From NCBI GenBank assembly GCA_017452945.1, contig JAFTLD010000015.1, positions 15,191-79,190 on the forward strand: 64,000 nt of DNA. The letters are read 5' to 3'. The position numbers and the translations under genes are program-made. This document shows, piece by piece, positions 34,401 to 40,820 of the stretch (its first letter is position 1; each line of letters opens with the position of its first letter). The notes under the pieces were generated by a model. It made no database searches and was not told the origin of the DNA. It was given only the letters and a program-made list of their open reading frames with translations. This DNA is from Clostridia bacterium. Lineage in GTDB: Bacteria > Bacillota_A > Clostridia > Oscillospirales > CAG-272.

Positions 34401-34536
34401 CCTCATCCGTCGCTACGCGCCACCTTCCCCAGCGGGGAAGGCTTATTTTGTGCGTCCGTCTTATTCGATTATCCGCTTCGGGACACCTTGTTGAGCCTTC
34501 CCCGCTGGGGAAGGTGGCGCGTAGCGCCGGATGAGG
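34401..34536. repeat. Inverted-repeat element with 43-base arms
   Basis: Arms 34401-34443 and 34494-34536 are reverse complements with one mismatch (CCTCATCCG..., CACCTTCCCCAGCGGGGAAGG). The 50-base centre has no gene. Related in sequence to the element at 48265-48547. Elements starting CCTCATCC and containing CCTTCCCC are common in gut Firmicutes. Confidence 0.85.
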
Positions 34537-34650
34537 TCACCATGCGGACGCTCCGTCACCGAAGCGGATAACACCTCGCATTTGAAAAGCCACCACGCAA
34601 AAACGTGATGGCTATAATCATATTACCGCTAATATTGCAGCCCCATAGGA

Positions 34651-34815
34651 CAATGTCATTAAGTTAAGGAGTTGCTATCCCCGCCCCTGTCATCCTCGAG
34701 CAAGCATTCCCATTTTTAAGATTCTTCGCTGCGCTCGAGAATGACAAAAATGGGAATGCGCAGCGAAGGATCTTGGGGCGGGGGCGCATCATAGTTTCAT
34801 AACTTAATGATATTG
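34651..34815. repeat. MITE-like element with 18-base terminal inverted repeats
   Basis: CAATGTCATTAAGTTAAG (34651-34668) and CATAACTTAATGATATTG (34798-34815) match at 16 of 18 positions. Inside are further nested inverted repeats (CCCCGCCCC; GCATTCCCATTTTT / AAAAATGGGAATGC) and a TTCGCTGCGCTCGAGAATGA stretch. No gene. Confidence 0.75.
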
Positions 34816-34840
34816 CCCCACAGGATACGACTTTTTTTAT

Positions 34841-35020
34841 CCAAGTCGCAGACTTGGCATATCATCACCGCACGAAGTGTGGTGGATATTATCAGCCCTT
34901 CGGGCTGGATATCATCACGCTCTGGCGTGTATCCTCTGCGACTTGATGATATGCCACTCTTAGAGTGGATGATATGCAATTTCTTCGAAATTGATGATAT
35001 ACAAGGCTCACGCCTTGATT
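34841..35020 (+). repeat. Hairpin array A3 (complete)
   Basis: Seven short hairpins: CCAAGTCGCAGACTTGG (34841), CACCGCACGAAGTGTGGTG (34866), AGCCCTTCGGGCT (34894), CACGCTCTGGCGTG (34916), CCACTCTTAGAGTGG (34954), AATTTCTTCGAAATT (34978), CAAGGCTCACGCCTTG (35002). Linkers are ATATCATC-like before the centre (34931-34945) and GATGATAT after it. Same order as A2 on the other strand with paired changes in stems. Preceded by TTTTTTTATCC, as A2 is. Confidence 0.9.
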
Positions 35021-35043
35021 TTAGTTAGTTTTTATGCTATAAT
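35015..35043 (+). promoter_or_regulatory. Promoter of the four-helix-bundle gene, -35 inside array edge
   Basis: TTGATT (35015-35020) is formed by the end of the last array hairpin; 17-base spacer; TATAAT (35038-35043); SD AGAAGTGAT before the ATG at 35064. Confidence 0.8.
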
Positions 35044-35063
35044 AACCTAAAAGAAGTGATATT

Positions 35064-35411
35064 ATGCCAAAGAATTACTTGCTCATACATTCTGAACAAC
35101 TTGCAACCGATATAGAATTACTTTGCCAGAACATAAAAGCTCCGTCAAATACTTTGTTCCAAATTCGAAAAAGTTCAAGCAGTATTTACGCCAATATCCG
35201 CGAAGCAAATTACGGACAAAGTAAATCTGACATGGTTTCAAAGTTTGAAATTGCACTAAAAGAATGTAGCGAAACGGAAGGTTGGTTAAAACTACTCTTT
35301 AACACAAACGCGATAGATGAAGAAGTATTCAAAGCTTATCGCAACCTTTGTGGTAGAATTAGACGAATGTTGATTTCAAGTTGTAAAACGCTAAAGGAAA
35401 GTGCCAAATGA
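35064..35411 (+). CDS. Four-helix-bundle protein (S23/intervening-sequence protein family)
   Basis: 115 residues, all-helical. IRKSSSSIYANIREANYGQSK followed by FEIALKECSETEGWLKLL is the signature of the small four-helix-bundle family known from 23S rRNA intervening sequences and related to diversity-generating retroelement accessory protein Avd. Members bind nucleic acid or act as small adaptors; the role of free-standing copies is not known. AT-rich and directly downstream of hairpin array A3. Overlaps the next gene by 4 bases. Confidence 0.9.
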   Translation: MPKNYLLIHSEQLATDIELLCQNIKAPSNTLFQIRKSSSSIYANIREANYGQSKSDMVSKFEIALKECSETEGWLKLLFNTNAIDEEVFKAYRNLCGRIRRMLISSCKTLKESAK

Positions 35412-35857
35412 AACCTTTATGTAAAAAAATATACATCGATAAAATAGTTGAAATTGTTGTGTTAATCATCGGAAGTGTGCTTGACACATTTCTCATCGTC
35501 AATATGGGTAAGGATCTGTTTTTTCTGATCTTTATTATACCGTTTACAGTAATGCTTTCATACTTTTTAATAGATTCCATTTATTGGGTTTTCCAACCTG
35601 ATGTGTTGATTTATCAATATGAAACCGGAATAGTAATTCAACGAAACAAAAAGATTGAATATACAGAAATAGAACGGGTTTATTATAAAAATTACATACA
35701 CAAAAAACGTTATGGCAACTATTACAAAGATACTTACAGCGGAATAATCTTTATACAATTGAAGTCCGGTAAAGTATATAAGATAAGGAATGCATTTTAT
35801 CCTTTAGAGGTGGTAGATGCACTTTCTCGCATAAAACAACAGAAAAAATTCAGATAG
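35408..35857 (+). CDS. Small membrane protein with PH-like domain
   Basis: 149 residues. Two N-terminal membrane helices (~12-30, ~36-58), then a bPH_2-like beta domain (LIYQYETGIVIQRNKKIEYTEIERVYY, FIQLKSGKVYKIRNAF). Very AT-rich, like its partner. Coupled to the four-helix-bundle gene by an ATGA overlap. It ends ~110 bases before the right island repeat. No family name assigned. Confidence 0.75.
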   Translation: MKPLCKKIYIDKIVEIVVLIIGSVLDTFLIVNMGKDLFFLIFIIPFTVMLSYFLIDSIYWVFQPDVLIYQYETGIVIQRNKKIEYTEIERVYYKNYIHKKRYGNYYKDTYSGIIFIQLKSGKVYKIRNAFYPLEVVDALSRIKQQKKFR

Positions 35858-35969
35858 TTGACATTTTATCTTCTAAAGACTATAAAATTTGAACCTATCG
35901 TTTAAATTGAACCCATTTGCCCCCAAATGAACCCATCAGTATTTTGTATCCTTTTCATCAATTACTCAC

Positions 35970-36061
35970 AAAAAAGGATCGCGGGGTATGTCAGTACCCG
36001 TCATCCTTTTTTGCCTTGAGTAATACGATGAAGAACCCCCGCATAAGCGGCAAAGCCGCGA
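35970..36061 (+). repeat. Island-flanking direct repeat, right copy
   Basis: AAAAAAGGATCGCGGGGTA..., then TTGCCTTGAGTAATACGATG and CATAAGCGGCAAAGCCGCGA. Diverged but clear copy of 34106-34198. Before it, at about 35890-35940, GAACCYAT occurs three times with ~20-base spacing. Confidence 0.8.
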
Positions 36062-36088
36062 GAAAAACAAAAAAACTTTCAAATCCCG

Positions 36089-36117
36089 TTGTCAAAACCG
36101 ATCAAATATGATAAAAT
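36089..36117 (+). promoter_or_regulatory. Promoter of greA
   Basis: TTGTCA (36089-36094), 17-base spacer, TAAAAT (36112-36117), 37 bases before the ATG at 36155, which has SD AAAGAGGAACC. Confidence 0.7.
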
Positions 36118-36154
36118 ATGAGATATAGACCAAATAAAGAAAGAGGAACCTGTT

Positions 36155-36655
36155 ATGCATGATAAGCTTACAAAAATAGATATACAGAAAATGGAGGAGG
36201 AGCTTGAGGAGCGTCGCCGCCGCATTCCCGCGCTGCGCGAGGAGGTCAAGCGTACGCGCGAGTACGGTGACCTTTCCGAGAACGACGAATACCGCTGCGC
36301 AAAGCGAGAGTACAATGCCAATAAGAGCCGTATCCGTTATCTGGAGAACATGATCGACACCGCTATCATTGTGGAAACCGACACGCGCGAGGGTGTGGTT
36401 GGCTTATTTGACCTGGTCAAGATCTATTATCCCGAGGATGACGAGTACCGCGATATTCGCCTTGTCACCACGCTGCGAAACGACGTGTTCAAGGACTGCA
36501 TTTCTCAGGATTCGCCCTTTGGTAAGGCGCTGATGGGCAAAAAGGTGGGGCAGACCGTGACCGTGCGCGTCAACGATCAGGTCAGCTACCCTGTCAAGAT
36601 CCTGGAGATCATCAAGGGTGAGGACGATCCGGATCTGCCGATCTCGACCTACTGA
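36155..36655 (+). CDS. greA: GreA/GreB-family transcription elongation factor
   Basis: 166 residues. N-terminal antiparallel coiled coil (1-~78) with the acidic tip GDLSENDEYRCAK, whose Asp and Glu reach the RNA polymerase active site to stimulate transcript cleavage, and a C-terminal FKBP-like domain (~85-166; SPFGKALMGKKVGQTV matches the conserved SPxGxALxGxxxGD). It rescues backtracked polymerase. Slightly longer than the usual 158 residues at the C-terminus. Own promoter; the next gene begins 46 bases later and may be co-transcribed. Confidence 0.95.
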   Translation: MHDKLTKIDIQKMEEELEERRRRIPALREEVKRTREYGDLSENDEYRCAKREYNANKSRIRYLENMIDTAIIVETDTREGVVGLFDLVKIYYPEDDEYRDIRLVTTLRNDVFKDCISQDSPFGKALMGKKVGQTVTVRVNDQVSYPVKILEIIKGEDDPDLPISTY

Positions 36656-36701
36656 TCGGTGTTTTGATGCAAATTATCGGACTGTCAAAGGAAGTGTAAC
36701 T

Positions 36702-37475
36702 ATGTACGCCAATTATCACACGCATACCACAAGATGCCATCACGCGCGCGGCAACGAGCGTGAGTATATTGAAACTGCCATTTCTCGCGGTATCAAGGTC
36801 CTGGGCTTTTCGGATCACGTGCCGTATCCGTTCCCGAACGGACATGAATCCGGTTTCCGCATTCCGCGCGCGTTGCTGGAGGACTATATCAATACGCTGC
36901 TGGATCTCTCGCGTGAGTATGCAGATCAGATCGAGCTGCACATCGGCTTTGAGGCGGAGTATTATCCTGCGTATCATGCCGATCTGCTGGCATATCTGGA
37001 GCCGTATCCTTACGAATATCTGATCATGGGTCAGCACTTTATCAAAAACGAGATCGATTCAGGTGTGTATTGCGGTGGAAGAGTCAGCCCGGACGTGCCG
37101 TGGCAGTATGCGCGACAGGTAGCAGAGGGCTTGAAAACGGGGGATTTCACCTATCTCGCACACCCCGATCTGCCCAGCAACACCGAGCGCGGACAGGACT
37201 ACAAGGATGCAATGGAGTATCTGTGCCGCGAGGCACTTGCGCTGGACGTTCCGCTGGAGCTGAATTTTCTTGGCCTGCACGATGGCCGCGCGTATCCCTG
37301 TCCCGATTTCTGGGAGATTGCAGGTCGCGTGGGCAACAAGGTCATCTTCGGGTGTGATGCGCACGATCCGTGGGCGGTGGCGCATCCCGAAACGCTGGAG
37401 AGAGCCAAGAATTGGGCGGATCGGTACGGCTTGCAGGTCATTGACCGCGTGACGCTGCACAGACCGATTCGGTAA
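36702..37475 (+). CDS. PHP-domain histidinol-phosphatase family protein
   Basis: 257 residues from the ATG at 36702 (SD AAAGGAAG); the longer frame from 36618 overlaps greA and lacks an SD. Metal ligands: NYHTHTTRCHHARG at the start (HxH), GFSDHVPYP (~38), GFEAEYYP (~80), MGQHF (~106), LAHPDLPSN (~146), CDAHDP (~222). This is the HisJ-type PHP fold. It may dephosphorylate histidinol phosphate, but no other his genes are near, so a different phosphatase role is possible. Confidence 0.88.
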   Translation: MYANYHTHTTRCHHARGNEREYIETAISRGIKVLGFSDHVPYPFPNGHESGFRIPRALLEDYINTLLDLSREYADQIELHIGFEAEYYPAYHADLLAYLEPYPYEYLIMGQHFIKNEIDSGVYCGGRVSPDVPWQYARQVAEGLKTGDFTYLAHPDLPSNTERGQDYKDAMEYLCREALALDVPLELNFLGLHDGRAYPCPDFWEIAGRVGNKVIFGCDAHDPWAVAHPETLERAKNWADRYGLQVIDRVTLHRPIR

Positions 37476-37494
37476 AAAATTCCGTAAATTCAGA

Positions 37495-37523
37495 TTGACA
37501 AAAGACGGTTGATGTAGTATAAT
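37495..37523 (+). promoter_or_regulatory. Consensus promoter of the solute-binding lipoprotein
   Basis: TTGACA (37495-37500), 17-base spacer, TATAAT (37518-37523), 45 bases before the start. Confidence 0.9.
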
Positions 37524-37568
37524 ATAATTTAAGGTGAATACCTATACATTTGAATGAGGAGAAAAGAC

Positions 37569-39005
37569 ATGAAAAAGTACTTGAGCTTATTCCTTGCGGG
37601 CTTGATGCTGTTGGCTGCTTTTGTCGGTTGCGCTGATAACGATCCGGGGGAAGAGGACGACACTTTGGGCACGCTGGAGGAACAAACCGATGAAGCAGCG
37701 CTTGCGTTGAGTCAGATCAGCGTTGACTGGGGTAAGGAAGAATTCTCGGTTTTGGTTCGTGAGGATTTCCATTACGATGAGTGGTATACCGAGAACCGCA
37801 CAGAGGTTCTGGAGGATGCTGTTTATTCACGTAACCTTGCGTTTGAAGAATTTTGCAACCTTGAGCTCAACATCATTCCTTCCGTAACTGCAGAGATGAA
37901 TGCTGAGATCAAAAAGGACGTTCAGGCCGGAACGGGTGAATACGATCTTTTGCAGAACCACATGGCCAATACCGCAACTCTCGCATCCGACGGTAACTTG
38001 GTCAGCTTCACCACGCTGGACGGTATGGACCTGTCCGCATCCTGGTGGGATCAGGGTACTGCAAACTTTATGATTTCCGATAAAATCTATTTTATGAACG
38101 GTTCTATCGTCTATTCCGATGAGGGAACGACCTACGTTATGCTGTTCAATAAGCAGATGGCGAATGACGAGGACATTGACCCTTATAAGATGGTTTACGA
38201 TAACGAATGGACTCTGGACAATTTCCAGAGCTTGATCAAGAATGTTTCCTTTGACTCCAACGGTGACGGTAAGTTTGGCGTTGAGGATACATATGGCTTT
38301 GTATCCACTTGGGAAACCGGCTCGACCTTCTTCTTTGGCGCAGGTCTGCGCTATATCGTTTGCGAGGAAGGCAGCGATCCTTATCTGGCACTGGATTCCA
38401 GTGCTATGAGCAAGGCGTCCGATCTTTTGGATAAGGTGCTTGCAATTTATTACGTCAACAATTCCACCTTCTCGTCCGATCCCGGTAAGGAAGGCGACGG
38501 TAAGAGCATTTTCGTAGGAGGCAGAGGCCTGTTCTACAGCGAGGTCGTTATGTATATCGTAGCGCTTGGTAAGGAAATGGAAACTGACTTTGGCGTACTG
38601 CCTGTTCCGAAGTACAACTCCGAGCAAGAGAACTACATCACCTGGACCAACGGTATCTGCTCCACCTCTTCGATCTCCAAGGCTGCCAAGAATCTGGAAC
38701 GTCTTGGCCCGACGCTGGAGGCTCTCGCCATCATTTCTCAGCAGAGAGTAACCCCTGCGTACTACGATACCGTGCTGCAGCGTAAGTCGGTACGTGACGA
38801 GGAATCTCAGGGTATGCTTGACATTATCTTCAAGACCCGTACCTATGACCTTTGCATGTACTACTCCAACATTGGTCTGGAGCCTCTGTTCAAGACCAGT
38901 GTCAACGACAACAAGACCAACTTCGCGTCCAACTACAGCAAGAAGTCCAAGAGCGCACAAAAGACCTTGGATAAGTTGATTGCTAAGTTTGCAAAAGACG
39001 AATAA
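37569..39005 (+). CDS. Extracellular solute-binding lipoprotein (sugar ABC type), orphan
   Basis: 478 residues from the ATG at 37569 (SD GAGGAG). Signal peptide with lipobox AFVGC (Cys ~19), then an acidic linker (DNDPGEEDDTLG). The mature part has the family 1 extracellular solute-binding pattern: EFCNLELNIIPSVTAEMNAEIKKD, GEYDLLQNHMANT, LFNKQMANDEDIDPYKMVYDNEWTLDNF and a DSNGDGKFGVEDTYGF calcium-binding-like loop. It should catch an oligosaccharide or similar solute for an ABC importer, but no permease or ATPase genes are adjacent; after it comes a terminator. Ligand unknown. Confidence 0.88.
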   Translation: MKKYLSLFLAGLMLLAAFVGCADNDPGEEDDTLGTLEEQTDEAALALSQISVDWGKEEFSVLVREDFHYDEWYTENRTEVLEDAVYSRNLAFEEFCNLELNIIPSVTAEMNAEIKKDVQAGTGEYDLLQNHMANTATLASDGNLVSFTTLDGMDLSASWWDQGTANFMISDKIYFMNGSIVYSDEGTTYVMLFNKQMANDEDIDPYKMVYDNEWTLDNFQSLIKNVSFDSNGDGKFGVEDTYGFVSTWETGSTFFFGAGLRYIVCEEGSDPYLALDSSAMSKASDLLDKVLAIYYVNNSTFSSDPGKEGDGKSIFVGGRGLFYSEVVMYIVALGKEMETDFGVLPVPKYNSEQENYITWTNGICSTSSISKAAKNLERLGPTLEALAIISQQRVTPAYYDTVLQRKSVRDEESQGMLDIIFKTRTYDLCMYYSNIGLEPLFKTSVNDNKTNFASNYSKKSKSAQKTLDKLIAKFAKDE

Positions 39006-39029
39006 TTCACATTTGAATTAACAGTTCCG

Positions 39030-39061
39030 CAAGGGCTGTCGCACCCGTGCGACAGCCCTTG
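39030..39061 (+). terminator. Terminator of the lipoprotein gene
   Basis: CAAGGGCTGTCGCAC / GTGCGACAGCCCTTG, nearly perfect 14-bp stem with a tight loop, followed by TTTGTTT. Confidence 0.9.
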
Positions 39062-39130
39062 TTTGTTTAAGAAAGGCACAATAGCGTGAAAGTTCGCGTT
39101 ATACTCCCTTTCGGCGAACCATTCACGCTT

Positions 39131-39190
39131 AAACTTCACCTAAAAATGGGGCCGAGCCCATGTTTGGAGCAAAGCTCCGCGGTGAAGTTT
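39131..39190. repeat. Nested hairpin element before the serine hydrolase gene
   Basis: Outer inverted repeat AAACTTCACC (39131-39140) / GGTGAAGTTT (39181-39190) encloses TGGGGCCGAGCCCA and GGAGCAAAGCTCC. GCCGCC-ACA-GGCGGC follows at 39205-39219, right before the SD. Same principle (linker that flips, hairpins inside) as the larger arrays. Confidence 0.7.
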
Positions 39191-39231
39191 CCATTACTGT
39201 TTGAGCCGCCACAGGCGGCATGGAGATGAAT

Positions 39232-40380
39232 ATGAAAAAACTCAATATGCAAAAATTGAATGAGCTGGTGGATGCCCGCGTATTGGCAGATATCGAGAGC
39301 GGAAAGGTAGGCGGTGCGGCTCTTTGCGTGGCGCAGAACGGAGAGATCCTTTTACACAAGACCTACGGCTACCAAAATGCTACGACCAAGGAACCCTTGC
39401 GCGCGGACGCGATGTTCAGGCTTGCATCCATGACAAAGCCGATTACGGCTGTTGCTGCACTGATCGCGCAGGAGCAGGGGCTTTTGTCAATTGACGACGA
39501 GCTTTGCAAGTACATCCCCGCATACGCGCATATGAAGATCGGTCATATGGAAAACGGTCAGCCCGTATACGATAAGGATGCCCAAACCCCCATCACCATC
39601 AAGCATCTGCTCTCGCATACCAGCGGCATCGGTACGTTGGAGATCGGTGATCATGCTTGGGGAACGATGCCCGAGGAAAATTCCAAGACACCCGAGGGCG
39701 TGATGGAATGGCTTTCGGATAAGATGCTGGCGTTTGAGCCCTATACCGCGCAATGGTACAGTCCCGTGGCTGCATTCGTTGCCGTTGCACGTATCATTGA
39801 GATCGTATCGGGCATGGCTTATAACGAATATCTGGATAAGTACCTGTTCGGGCCGCTGGGTATGAAGGATACTACCTTTGATCTGAATGAGGATCAGAAG
39901 GCGCGTATGATCGCTATGCACAATTATACCGAGGAGCAAGGCGGCTTTGCCGTACCCAAGTCGGTGGAAACGATTTTTGAGAACGTCCCCAACACGCAAT
40001 GCTGCGGCGGTGCGGGACTTGCGGCAACGCTGGACGATTACGTGAAATTCGGTGAGATGCTGACGCTTGGCGGGACTTTGGACGGTGTTCGCATTATTTC
40101 TCCCGAATCGGTCGCGCAAATGGCCACCGTACAGGTGACCGATGCCATCATGCCTCCTCCCATTCAGTGGGGGCTTGGCGTACGCGTGATCTCGGCTGAC
40201 GGCTACCAGATGCCCAAGGGCTGCTTTGGCTGGAGCGGTGCATACGGCACGCACTACTGGAGCGATCCCGAAAACAAGATCACGGCAATTTATATGAAAA
40301 ATTCCGGCTATGACGGCGGCGCGGGAGCGCTGACATCCTTTATGTTTGAGCAGGACGTTTACGCTGCTATGGAGGGTTGA
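39232..40380 (+). CDS. Serine hydrolase, beta-lactamase class C / EstB-like
   Basis: 382 residues from the ATG at 39232, 7 bases after GGAG; ATGs at 39220 and 39226 precede or overlap that SD. No signal peptide. Catalytic SxxK in RLASMTKPITA (~66-69), YxN-type Tyr in QWYSPVAAFVAV (~180), and a C-terminal GWSGAYGTHYW in place of HxG/KTG. Fits family VIII esterases or D-aminopeptidase-like hydrolases rather than true resistance enzymes, since it is cytoplasmic. Substrate unknown. The next gene starts 1 base after its stop codon. Confidence 0.87.
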   Translation: MKKLNMQKLNELVDARVLADIESGKVGGAALCVAQNGEILLHKTYGYQNATTKEPLRADAMFRLASMTKPITAVAALIAQEQGLLSIDDELCKYIPAYAHMKIGHMENGQPVYDKDAQTPITIKHLLSHTSGIGTLEIGDHAWGTMPEENSKTPEGVMEWLSDKMLAFEPYTAQWYSPVAAFVAVARIIEIVSGMAYNEYLDKYLFGPLGMKDTTFDLNEDQKARMIAMHNYTEEQGGFAVPKSVETIFENVPNTQCCGGAGLAATLDDYVKFGEMLTLGGTLDGVRIISPESVAQMATVQVTDAIMPPPIQWGLGVRVISADGYQMPKGCFGWSGAYGTHYWSDPENKITAIYMKNSGYDGGAGALTSFMFEQDVYAAMEG

Positions 40381-40381
40381 G

Positions 40382-40798
40382 ATGGCTAACACACAAATCA
40401 AGGGCATGGGCTTTCACCACATGTCGCTGTACGTATCTGATTTTGATAAATCTTTGGCGTTTTACAAAAAGCTGGGCATGACCGTTTATACCGCGTGGGG
40501 CGAGGGAGATTCCCGCATTGCGCTGCTGGACACGGGCGACGGCACGCTGCTGGAGCTGTTCGCAAAGCCCGGTCTTGCTATTGAGGCAGAGGGACGCTGG
40601 CAGCATTTGGCTCTGCACGTGGAAAACGTGCAGGCTGCGCTGGATACTGCACTGGCTGCGGGAGCAACCTTGCGCTCCCCGGTGCAGATCATGGATCTGG
40701 ACTCGCATCCGCGCAAGATCACCATTCAGATCGCGTTCGTGTACGGACCTGACGGTGAAGTGATCGAATTTATCAAGCAGCTGGTCAAAAAAATCTGA
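40382..40798 (+). CDS. VOC (glyoxalase/bleomycin resistance) superfamily protein
   Basis: 138 residues from the ATG at 40382 (SD GGAGGG inside the preceding gene's end). Two beta-alpha-beta-beta-beta modules: FHHMSLYVSDFDKSLAFYKKLGM with metal-ligand His, LLDTGDGTLLELF with Glu, WQHLALHVENVQAALD with the second His, FVYGPDGEVIEFIK with the second Glu. All four ligand positions of a glyoxalase-I-like metal site are present. Specific reaction not predictable. Likely co-transcribed with the serine hydrolase and perhaps with the glycyl radical enzyme gene 22 bases downstream. Confidence 0.9.
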   Translation: MANTQIKGMGFHHMSLYVSDFDKSLAFYKKLGMTVYTAWGEGDSRIALLDTGDGTLLELFAKPGLAIEAEGRWQHLALHVENVQAALDTALAAGATLRSPVQIMDLDSHPRKITIQIAFVYGPDGEVIEFIKQLVKKI

Positions 40799-40820
40799 TC
40801 GACGTCTTGGGGGGAATATT

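Noticed and set aside
30423..35020. Possible CRISPR array from the repeated linker ATATCATC
   Set aside because: The linker is 8-10 bases, changes orientation in the middle, and the spacers are palindromes of 13-19 bases; there are no cas genes.
39232..40380. Beta-lactam resistance gene
   Set aside because: No signal peptide and a diverged third motif; better read as a cytosolic esterase-like hydrolase of the class C fold.
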